12,413 bases of DNA from an uncultured Garciella sp. (GTDB taxonomy: Bacteria > Bacillota > Clostridia > Eubacteriales > Garciellaceae). Below the pieces are notes generated by a model. The model was not told the DNA's origin and made no database searches. It worked only from the letters and a program-made list of their open reading frames with translations. How positions within the stretch are numbered: position 1 is the first letter of the stretch; every line of letters begins with the position of its first letter. Below are positions 1 to 6,533 of this stretch, piece after piece. Both the position numbers and the translations under genes were made by a program. Location of the stretch: positions 1 through 12,413 of the forward strand of contig USMD01000057.1 in NCBI GenBank assembly GCA_900555725.1. The letters run 5' to 3'.

Positions 1-25
1 AGCGTCAGATGTGTATAAGAGACAG
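1..25. other. Residual Nextera transposase adapter (artefact)
   Basis: Bases 7-25 are the 19-bp Tn5 mosaic end AGATGTGTATAAGAGACAG, and bases 1-6 (AGCGTC) are the bases that precede it in the Illumina Nextera read-1 adapter. Together they match the last 25 of the 33 adapter bases as I know them. This is library sequence left at a contig end, not a natural Tn5 copy: no transposase or second end is present. Genomic sequence begins at about base 26. Confidence 0.96.
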
Positions 26-87
26 TAATTTTACCTATTATCATTTATTATTGATATTGCTATTAAATAACAAGATATATATAGCAG

Positions 88-116
88 TTGCTGTTTTTTA
101 TTAAAGAAAGTATAAT
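88..116 (+). promoter_or_regulatory. Predicted sigma-A type promoter of the deoR-family gene
   Basis: TTGCTG (88-93) and a perfect TATAAT (111-116) are separated by 17 bp, the optimal spacing. The predicted start of transcription is near 123, giving a leader of about 36 nt before the ATG at 159. The dyad AGCA-GT-TGCT (83-92 region) overlaps the -35 element and could be part of an autoregulatory operator, but its arms are too short to rely on. Confidence 0.65.
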
Positions 117-158
117 AATATTAATAATATTTGATTGAAAAGAGAGGAAAGTGATGAA

Positions 159-938
159 ATGTATGCACAAGAAAGGCAAAATAAAATATTAGATATTTTA
201 AATAAACGAAAATCTATATCTGTAAATGAGCTAACAGAAGAATTAAAATTTTCTCCTGCCACTATTAGATCCGATTTAAATTATTTAAGTGAACAAGGAC
301 TTTTAATTCGAACTCACGGTGGGGCAACAATAATTGAAAAACAAAATCACTTATCTATAGAAAGAAATTACTCTTTTCGAGAAAAGAAAAATCATGAAGA
401 GAAAAAAGAAATTGCTAAACAAGCTATCAATTATATCCATGATGGTGAATGCATTATTTTAGACGCTAGTTCAACCTGTTATGAATTAGCTAATTTATTA
501 AAAAATACCAAATTACGATTAACGATTTTAACAAATGGTCTAAAGGCCGCCGATTTATTGAAGGATAACTCTAATATTACATTAATTTTAATCGGCGGAA
601 TCGTCAAGGGAAGCTCTAATACCATCGAGGGATTATTGGGAACAGAGATACTAAACAAAGTGCATGTGGATTGTGGTTTCTTTTCAGGACATGCTTTTGA
701 TATTAAAGAAGGACTATCCGATTTTAATCTTTATGAAGTAGAATTAAAAAGAAAAATGAGAGAGGTTTCTTCTAAAATTTTTGCATTAGTTGACCATAGT
801 AAATTAAACAAAAGCTCAATTGCTACTTTTGCAAGTACTGAACAAATTACTACTTTTATAACCGATCATAAAGCAGATAAAGAAATAATTGATTCTTATG
901 CTAAAGCTGGTCTCAATATTATTGTGGAAAATAAATAA
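159..938 (+). CDS. DeoR/GlpR-family transcriptional repressor
   Basis: A 259-residue regulator of the DeoR family, which usually represses sugar or polyol catabolic operons and is released by a phosphorylated sugar. Residues 3-57 form the winged helix-turn-helix; SPATIRSDLNYL (32-43) is the recognition helix, followed by the family hallmark HGGA (53-56). Residues 75-235 form the DeoR C-terminal effector domain with an isomerase-like fold, with ILDASST (100-106), LTNG (124-127), the GG turn (146-147) and the VDHSK segment (211-215). The frame is open from a TTG at 135, but the ATG at 159 is preferred: it lies about 10 nt after GAGAGGA, and MYAQERQNKILDIL matches the usual family N-terminus. 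The target operon is not visible; the upstream side is a contig end and the downstream mutase converges. The gene looks more AT-rich than its neighbours. The effector cannot be deduced. Confidence 0.93.
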   Translation: MYAQERQNKILDILNKRKSISVNELTEELKFSPATIRSDLNYLSEQGLLIRTHGGATIIEKQNHLSIERNYSFREKKNHEEKKEIAKQAINYIHDGECIILDASSTCYELANLLKNTKLRLTILTNGLKAADLLKDNSNITLILIGGIVKGSSNTIEGLLGTEILNKVHVDCGFFSGHAFDIKEGLSDFNLYEVELKRKMREVSSKIFALVDHSKLNKSSIATFASTEQITTFITDHKADKEIIDSYAKAGLNIIVENK

Positions 939-970
939 AAAAGACCTATGGAGTGTGAACTCCCCATAGG
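937..970 (-). terminator. Intrinsic terminator of the phosphoglucomutase gene
   Basis: CCTAT-GGAGT (945-954) pairs with ACTCC-(CC bulge)-ATAGG (959-970) around a GTGA loop. On the minus strand the stem is followed by TCTTTTTT (complement of 937-944), as expected for a rho-independent terminator of the leftward gene ending at 981. On the plus strand the stem is followed by A-rich sequence, so termination of the deoR-family transcript here would be weak. Confidence 0.8.
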
Positions 971-980
971 CAAAAAATTA

Positions 981-2714
981 TTAGATAGCATCTACTGTCT
1001 TCATAACCTCTTCTATGAGATGGTCAGCAGTAGACTTTGCATTTTCCATGGTATCTCCTATTACTGAGAAATAAAATTTAATCTTCGGTTCTGTACCAGA
1101 AGGACGTATACAGAACCAAGAATGATCCTCTAGAATAAATTTCAATACATTGGATTTTGGTAGTTTTAATGATTTTACAACATTTCTTGACTCATTATAT
1201 TGCTTTTGGGTCAAATAGTCTTCTATATATAATACCTTTTTTCCTTGCCAGCTTACGGGACAGCTTTCTCTAAAATAGGTTAAAATTTGATTGATCTTAT
1301 CCATCCCCTCTTTTCCTTCTAAGGTAATGGATTTTAAATCTTCGTGATAGTATCCATATTCTTTATAAATATTTTCTAATACCTCATCTAAAGTCATTCC
1401 TTGGTCATAATAATAAGCTGCCATTTCTGAAATCATCATAGATGTCACTACCCCATCCTTATCTCTGGCATGGGTTCCTATTAAATATCCATAGCTTTCT
1501 TCATAACCTAAAACAAATTGATGGGTGCCGGTATTTTGGAATTCTTCTATTTTTTCTCCAATAAATTTAAAACCAGTAAGGGTATTAAATACTTCTATCC
1601 CATAGGATTTTGCAATTTCTGCCCCTAATTCACTGGTAACTATGGTTTTGATTATGGCTCCATTGGTAGGTAAGCTGCCCTTTTCTTGTTTGGAGGAAAG
1701 AACATAATAACAAAGTAAAAAACCAATTTGATTTCCATTTAGGAAAATATACTCCCCATTTTTATCTTTAAATCCTACCCCTACCCTATCACAATCTGGG
1801 TCAGTGGCTATAATAAGATGGGCATCTTTCTTTTTTGCTAACTCCAATGCTAAGCTAAAGGCTGCCTTATCTTCAGGATTTGGGTACTCTACCGTTGGAA
1901 AATCTCCATCAGGCTGGGCTTGCTGTGGTACTACAAATACCTTTTCAAAACCCACTTCCTTTAGTACCCTTTGCACTGGTTTATTTCCTGTCCCATGTAA
2001 GGGAGTATAGACAATTGTAAAATCTGAAGAAACCTTTTCAATAATATCTTTGCGGATACTTTGAGTCTTTACAGCTTCTATAAAAGCATCATCTATTTCC
2101 TTATTTAAAATGTGAAATAATCCTTCTTGAATAGCCTTACCCTTGTCCATTTTTTGTATCTTAGAGAAATCTTGAATCTCTTTTACTTCTTCAATGATCT
2201 GTCCTGATTCTTCTAATCCCAATTGCATACCTGCTGGGGCATATACCTTATAGCCATTGTATTTAGAAGGATTATGACTGGCGGTAATGATAATCCCTGC
2301 TGCACAGTCTAAATATCGTACTGTAAAGGACAATTGGGGAGCGGATCTTAAATCTTCAAATAAAAATGTCTTAATGCCATTCCCGTTTAATACTAAAGCT
2401 GTTTGTTCTGCAAACTCCCTAGAGAAGTTTCTAGAATCATGGGCAATCACTACTCCTTTCGTCTTCTTATCAGTGCCTAATTTTTTTATGTAATTGGCTA
2501 ATCCTTGGGTTGCCTTTCCCACTGTATATTGATTCATTCGATTAGAACCAGCTCCTATGACTCCCCTTAAACCCGCTGTTCCAAACTCTAGATCTTTATA
2601 GAATCGATCTTCGATCTCCTTAGGGTCTCCTTCAATCTGTCTTAATTCTTCCTTGGTCTTTTCATCTATGGCTTCGTCCTTTAACCATTGATGATATTTT
2701 TTCATATAATCCAT
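981..2714 (-). CDS. pgcA: Alpha-phosphoglucomutase (phosphohexomutase family)
   Basis: A 577-residue cytoplasmic enzyme that interconverts glucose 1-phosphate and glucose 6-phosphate through a phosphoserine, linking glycolysis to UDP-glucose, glycogen and cell-wall sugar synthesis. All four active-site loops of the alpha-D-phosphohexomutase superfamily are visible: TASHNP with catalytic Ser146, the metal-binding DPDCDR (305-310), the sugar-binding GYEESYG (403-409) and the phosphate-binding RPSGTEPK (537-544). Length and the GTAGLRG motif (45-51) fit the long Firmicutes PgcA/PGM2-like type rather than the shorter phosphomannomutase or GlmM types; some activity on mannose phosphates is possible. 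The start is supported by a strong AGGAGG 6 nt upstream (complement of 2721-2726). It is monocistronic, divergent from the pncB gene, and ends just before a terminator. I see no convincing promoter in the AT-rich stretch upstream. Confidence 0.95.
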   Translation of the reverse strand: MDYMKKYHQWLKDEAIDEKTKEELRQIEGDPKEIEDRFYKDLEFGTAGLRGVIGAGSNRMNQYTVGKATQGLANYIKKLGTDKKTKGVVIAHDSRNFSREFAEQTALVLNGNGIKTFLFEDLRSAPQLSFTVRYLDCAAGIIITASHNPSKYNGYKVYAPAGMQLGLEESGQIIEEVKEIQDFSKIQKMDKGKAIQEGLFHILNKEIDDAFIEAVKTQSIRKDIIEKVSSDFTIVYTPLHGTGNKPVQRVLKEVGFEKVFVVPQQAQPDGDFPTVEYPNPEDKAAFSLALELAKKKDAHLIIATDPDCDRVGVGFKDKNGEYIFLNGNQIGFLLCYYVLSSKQEKGSLPTNGAIIKTIVTSELGAEIAKSYGIEVFNTLTGFKFIGEKIEEFQNTGTHQFVLGYEESYGYLIGTHARDKDGVVTSMMISEMAAYYYDQGMTLDEVLENIYKEYGYYHEDLKSITLEGKEGMDKINQILTYFRESCPVSWQGKKVLYIEDYLTQKQYNESRNVVKSLKLPKSNVLKFILEDHSWFCIRPSGTEPKIKFYFSVIGDTMENAKSTADHLIEEVMKTVDAI

Positions 2715-2877
2715 AAGATACCTCCTCTTAATTTCTTTCTCTTCTATTTTACCCTATTTTTCACGACTTTCGTATATTTTATATTTTGGTATTCATAATT
2801 TATATAGATGCTGGGGAAATTGCATCATTGATTTTCCCATATCCCTTCTACAAATAGGCCTTAAATGTCCTTTTTAC

Positions 2878-2906
2878 TTGATTTCTAGTCCCAATAGGTG
2901 TAAAAT
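2878..2906 (+). promoter_or_regulatory. Candidate promoter of pncB
   Basis: TTGATT (2878-2883) and TAAAAT (2901-2906) are spaced 17 bp apart in the 225-bp divergent gap between the mutase and pncB. The leader would be about 27 nt and contains GGAGG (2928-2932), 7 nt before the ATG at 2940. The rest of the gap (2727-2877) is AT-rich, with several TATA-like runs but no clear promoter for the leftward mutase and no clear operator. Confidence 0.5.
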
Positions 2907-2939
2907 TTTCATAAATATATAAATAACGGAGGCAAAAAC

Positions 2940-4394
2940 ATGTCTTTTAAAAGGAAGTTACAACTTGCAACAGATTTTTATCAGCTTAGTATGGGAAACG
3001 TTTATTACCTTGATGATAAAAAAAATCAGATTGCTGTGTTTGATCTATTTATCCGAAAAAATCCCTGTAAAGGTGGCTATACCATTGTAGCTGGTCTAGA
3101 ACAAATCATCGAGTATATCGAAAACCTACACTTTGACGATGAAGATATTGCCCTACTTAAGAAAAATCATCCAGAATTTGACGATAATTATCTAGAATAC
3201 CTTCGAAACTTTTCCTTTTCTGGAGAAATTTATGCCATACCTGAGGGAACTATTGTTTTTCCCAATGAACCCCTTATTCGAGTAAAAGCTCCTTTAATCG
3301 AAGCTCAATTAATTGAAACTACCATGTTAACTATGATTAACCATCAAAGCTTAATTGCCACTAAAGCTTCCCGTATTGTAGATGCTGCTAATGGAGGAAT
3401 TGTTTTAGAGTTTGGTTTAAGAAGAGCCCATGGTTCAGAGGCTGGATTGTATGGGGCAAGGGCCTCTATTATTGGTGGCTGTACAGGTACTAGCAATGTT
3501 GAAACAGAATATCTCATTGATATGCCCTCTAAAGGCACCATGTCCCATAGTCTTGTACAAAGCTATGATTCCGAATTAGAAGCCTTTCGAAGCTATGCAA
3601 AATATAATCCTGACAATCTCATATTACTAGTAGATACCTATGATACCTTACATTCTGGGGTCCCCAATGCCATTAAAGTCTTCCAAGAACTAAAAGAAAA
3701 GAATGCCTTAGAAAATCATTATGGAATCCGTTTAGATTCTGGAGATTTAACCTATTTAAGTAAAAGTGCCAGAAAAATGTTAGATGAAGCAGGGTTTACC
3801 GATGCCATCATTTCCGCTTCCTCAGATTTAGATGAATATATTATTCGAGACTTGAAATTACAAGGTGCCACCATTGACAGCTGGGGAGTGGGCACAAAAA
3901 TGATTACTTCCTATGACTGTCCTGCCTTAGGAGCTGTGTACAAGTTGTCCCAGATTGAAGAAAAAGGACAAACCAAACCAAAAATCAAAATCTCTAATGA
4001 TGCCGTAAAGATTACCAATCCCGGCTATAAAAAAGTAGTTCGCTTTTATGATAAAGACACAAATATGGCATTGGCAGACTTAATTATGCTAGACCATGAG
4101 AAAATCAACGAAAATGAGCCCTTGGAAATCTTTGATCCTGTCTATACTTGGAAGAGAACAGTGTTAACCAATTTTTACTATCAAGATTTATTGGTTCCTA
4201 TTTTTATGAATGGGAAAAAAGTATATGAATCTCCTAAGATGAAAGAAATCCAAAAATATGCCCAAGATCAAAAAAAATCCATAGGGCAAGAATATCATAG
4301 GCTACTCAATCCCCATGTTTATCACGTGGATCTTTCTAAAAAATTATGGGATTTAAAACAAGAGTTGATTCAACAGAATCACTACACCAAATAG
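2940..4394 (+). CDS. pncB: Nicotinate phosphoribosyltransferase
   Basis: A 484-residue enzyme that joins nicotinate to PRPP to make nicotinate mononucleotide, the entry step of the Preiss-Handler NAD salvage route; ATP hydrolysis normally drives it. Visible signatures are TDFYQL (11-16) at the N-terminus, FGLRRAHG (158-165), GTMSHS (199-204), whose His203 is the candidate transiently phosphorylated histidine, the PRPP-site segment RLDSGDL (264-270) and SWGVGT (314-319). Length fits the bacterial type of about 480-490 residues. The ATG has GGAGG 7 nt upstream. No NAD synthase or nicotinamidase is next to it. The gap to the rubrerythrin gene is 150 bp and shows no clear terminator, so read-through is possible. 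Nicotinamide-specific activity is less likely given the motifs. Confidence 0.95.
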   Translation: MSFKRKLQLATDFYQLSMGNVYYLDDKKNQIAVFDLFIRKNPCKGGYTIVAGLEQIIEYIENLHFDDEDIALLKKNHPEFDDNYLEYLRNFSFSGEIYAIPEGTIVFPNEPLIRVKAPLIEAQLIETTMLTMINHQSLIATKASRIVDAANGGIVLEFGLRRAHGSEAGLYGARASIIGGCTGTSNVETEYLIDMPSKGTMSHSLVQSYDSELEAFRSYAKYNPDNLILLVDTYDTLHSGVPNAIKVFQELKEKNALENHYGIRLDSGDLTYLSKSARKMLDEAGFTDAIISASSDLDEYIIRDLKLQGATIDSWGVGTKMITSYDCPALGAVYKLSQIEEKGQTKPKIKISNDAVKITNPGYKKVVRFYDKDTNMALADLIMLDHEKINENEPLEIFDPVYTWKRTVLTNFYYQDLLVPIFMNGKKVYESPKMKEIQKYAQDQKKSIGQEYHRLLNPHVYHVDLSKKLWDLKQELIQQNHYTK

Positions 4395-4544
4395 GAACCT
4401 ATTGCACTCGTTGCATTCCATTTCATCAGTATTATTCATCAAGAGCATAGATAAGATATATAGGAATAAAATTTTTTCTGTTTGTATATACTGAAGATGG
4501 GAATCAATCTATTGTAAGAATAAATTTATAAGGGAGGAATTTTC

Positions 4545-5111
4545 ATGACAGTAAGTAATGCAATGACCGCTGATTTTTTGCGTTCCGCCTATGGCGGAGA
4601 AAGTATGGCCCATATGCGATATCTTATTTGGGGGGACGTTGCTAGAGACGAAGGTTTCCCAAATGTAGGTCGATTATTTGAAGCTATTGCCTATGCAGAA
4701 TGGGCCCATGCTGACAATCATTTTAAAGTACTAGGTGGGGAAAAAACCCAAGATTACACGGTAGCAGCCGGTGGAGTTTTTGGCTGTAATAAAACGGTAG
4801 ATAATCTGCAAGGTGCCATTGATGGAGAGCTTCATGAGGTAAAGCAAATGTATCCCGTTTACTTAGAAACAGCTCGTTTTCAAGAAGAAAAAGGTGCTGA
4901 AAAATCTTTTCATTTTGCCCTAGAGGCAGAAAAAATTCATGCTAAGATGTTCCAGGATGCACAGGATGCTGTAAAACAAGGAAAAGACGTGGAGTTGGAT
5001 AATGTTTATATTTGTCCTATTTGTGGATATACCCATGAGGGACCAGATGCACCAGATGTATGTCCTGTTTGTGGAGCAAAGAAGGAAAAGTTTAAAGCTT
5101 TTGAAAAGTAA
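4545..5111 (+). CDS. rbr: Rubrerythrin (diiron peroxidase with rubredoxin domain)
   Basis: A 188-residue cytoplasmic non-haem iron protein that reduces hydrogen peroxide in anaerobes, with electrons from rubredoxin or NADH-dependent reductases. Residues 8-146 form the four-helix ferritin-like domain. Likely diiron ligands are Glu19, Glu52 and His55 (EWAH), Glu95 and Glu98, Glu129 and His132 (EKIH). Residues 154-185 form the rubredoxin-like domain, with CPIC at 157-160 and CPVC at 173-176 for a single Fe(Cys)4 site; the 12-residue spacing between the pairs is the short rubrerythrin form. GGGAGG lies shortly before the ATG. The 4395-4544 upstream gap has TATA-like runs but no promoter or PerR-type box that I trust. 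The gene is followed by a strong inverted repeat. It supports an anaerobic, oxygen-exposed lifestyle. Confidence 0.97.
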   Translation: MTVSNAMTADFLRSAYGGESMAHMRYLIWGDVARDEGFPNVGRLFEAIAYAEWAHADNHFKVLGGEKTQDYTVAAGGVFGCNKTVDNLQGAIDGELHEVKQMYPVYLETARFQEEKGAEKSFHFALEAEKIHAKMFQDAQDAVKQGKDVELDNVYICPICGYTHEGPDAPDVCPVCGAKKEKFKAFEK

Positions 5112-5152
5112 AGGACTGTTACAAAACATACAAACAAAATATCAATAAATAA

Positions 5153-5204
5153 AGCCATAGATGTCTTCCTTATGCTGCTTATGAAACATCTATGGCTCCT
5201 TTCA
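5153..5204. terminator. Bidirectional terminator between rbr and pepP
   Basis: AGCCATAGATGT (5153-5164) and ACATCTATGGCT (5186-5197) form a perfect 12-bp stem with a 21-nt loop, between the convergent genes ending at 5111 and 5206. On the plus strand it is followed by CCTTTCATTT, and on the minus strand by TTTATTTATTG, so a modest U-rich tract exists both ways. The long loop is unusual for a textbook terminator. Confidence 0.7.
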
Positions 5205-5205
5205 T

Positions 5206-6474
5206 TTAGCTTTGATTTGTTCTACTACATTCCCTTGATCCCATGATCTCTTCAATCTCTTCTACCTTTTTGGGAATCTCTTTAGATAAGACCTGACAAC
5301 CATTTTCAGTAACTAGGACATCGTCTTCGATTCGAATACCGATTTTTTCTTCTTCTACATATAATCCCGGCTCTACGGTGAGCACCATTCCTGGCTCTAG
5401 GTTTCGATCTCTTCTGCCAATGTCATGGGTATCTAGCCCTAGGTAGTGGCTTACTCCATGATAATAATACTTAGATATTTCTTCTTCTTTTTGAATCAAT
5501 CCTATTTTCCTACATTCCTCTGCTAGTACTTTTTTAGCAATATTATTAAGTTCCCTAAAAGGTAGCCCTGGTTTGATAGCCCGGATAACCTCTTCCCCTG
5601 CCTTTAGTACAATATTATAGAACTGTTTTTGCCTTGGTTTAAATTTTCCACTAACCGGTAGAGTTCTGCTGATATCTCCACAATAGTGCTGATAGTCTGC
5701 TCCTAAGTCAAATAACACCAATTCCCCTTCTTTTACAATATCTTGTTTTTTTACATAGTGAAGGATCACTGCTTTTTCCCCCGGGACTGCTATCGTTTCA
5801 AAGGCATTGTCCCTTGCTCCTGCATAGCGGATAGCAAAGTCAAAATAGGCCTCTAGCTGATAGGTCTTAAGTCCTGGCCTCATTTGCTTCATAAGACAAT
5901 GAATTCCCTCTTTGGTAATATCAATTGCCCTTTGGATTTTTTGTACCTCTTCGGGCTCCTTAATGGTTCTAAAATCCCTAAGAATCGGATAAAGATTTTG
6001 GATCTTCAAATAGGGAAATCTTTCTTTAACCTCTTTGGCAAAGCTAAGCCCCAAGCCGGGTTTACTATCCCACTGAGTCTTTTCTAAATCTAAATAAATG
6101 CTTTCAAAGAAATAAGAGTCTAGTAGGCTGGTCAATCTCTGTTCAAAGGTAGAGACCCATTTAATCGTGGAGACTCCTGAAAGGTTTTCTGCTTCTTCCT
6201 TGGAATATTTTTTCCCTACCCATTTTTCCTTAAAAGGGTCTGCTTGTTCGATGAATAATTCTTCCTCTACCTTTCCTTCTTTCTTTATAATCATTAAAAT
6301 AATGTTTTCTTCTTCTAAACCTGTTAGATAGTGAAAATTTCGATTTACTAAAAAAGGATAATCTTCATCGGCTGAACGGTGAATGGGTTTTCCTGAAAAA
6401 ACAATTGCAATACTGTCTTTTTGCATTTCCCCTATTAATTTTTTTCGATTCTTTCTATAAAATTCCTTTTTCAT
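5206..6474 (-). CDS. pepP: Xaa-Pro aminopeptidase (aminopeptidase P family, M24)
   Basis: A 422-residue cytoplasmic metallopeptidase predicted to remove an N-terminal residue preceding proline. Residues 1-130 resemble the aminopeptidase P N-terminal domain (SADEDYPFLVNRNFHYLTG at 34-52). Residues 175-410 form the pita-bread creatinase/M24 fold with the full set of five metal ligands: Asp256 (FDLGAD), Asp267 (GDISRT), His343 (GVSHYLG), Glu368 (TVEPG) and Glu383 (RIEDD); His350 is a probable substrate-stabilising histidine. The length is a little shorter than E. coli PepP at about 440, with no motif missing. The ATG is preceded by AAGGAAG at suitable spacing. It lies 59 nt behind the UbiB-family gene with no terminator between, suggesting co-transcription. 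Creatinase or prolidase activity is less likely because of the N-terminal domain type. Confidence 0.94.
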   Translation of the reverse strand: MKKEFYRKNRKKLIGEMQKDSIAIVFSGKPIHRSADEDYPFLVNRNFHYLTGLEEENIILMIIKKEGKVEEELFIEQADPFKEKWVGKKYSKEEAENLSGVSTIKWVSTFEQRLTSLLDSYFFESIYLDLEKTQWDSKPGLGLSFAKEVKERFPYLKIQNLYPILRDFRTIKEPEEVQKIQRAIDITKEGIHCLMKQMRPGLKTYQLEAYFDFAIRYAGARDNAFETIAVPGEKAVILHYVKKQDIVKEGELVLFDLGADYQHYCGDISRTLPVSGKFKPRQKQFYNIVLKAGEEVIRAIKPGLPFRELNNIAKKVLAEECRKIGLIQKEEEISKYYYHGVSHYLGLDTHDIGRRDRNLEPGMVLTVEPGLYVEEEKIGIRIEDDVLVTENGCQVLSKEIPKKVEEIEEIMGSRECSRTNQS

Positions 6475-6533
6475 TTTAACACTTCCTTCTCAGATTTTTT
6501 CATAATTTCATCAGTAGTGTCGAAACATCTCTT

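Noticed and set aside
1..25. Tn5/IS50-like transposon end
   Set aside because: The bases before the mosaic end match the synthetic Nextera adapter, and no transposase or opposite end is present.
135..158. TTG at 135 as the start of the deoR-family gene
   Set aside because: It lies upstream of the purine-rich ribosome-binding site, and the extra eight residues are not part of the family N-terminus; the ATG at 159 fits both.
1804..2493. Plus-strand open frames opposite the mutase gene, and similar small frames opposite pncB, pepP, agrA and agrC
   Set aside because: They are antisense shadows of well-supported genes, without ribosome-binding sites or recognisable domains.
2760..2777. ACGA-CTT-TCGT dyad upstream of the mutase as an operator
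   Set aside because: Four-nt arms with a 3-nt gap are too short, and no promoter could be placed next to it.
4395..4544. Possible PerR box or promoter before rubrerythrin
   Set aside because: AT-rich runs such as TATACT (4489-4494) and TTGTAAGAATAAATT do not form a properly spaced promoter or a convincing PerR dyad.
4920..5129. Minus-strand open frame opposite the rubrerythrin gene
   Set aside because: It overlaps the conserved rubredoxin domain in antisense, and its product resembles no family I know.
6518..6524. TGTCGAA, a match to the Spo0A box, between the UbiB-family gene and pepP
   Set aside because: A single 7-nt match is expected about once by chance in a window this size on two strands, and no promoter is visible beside it.
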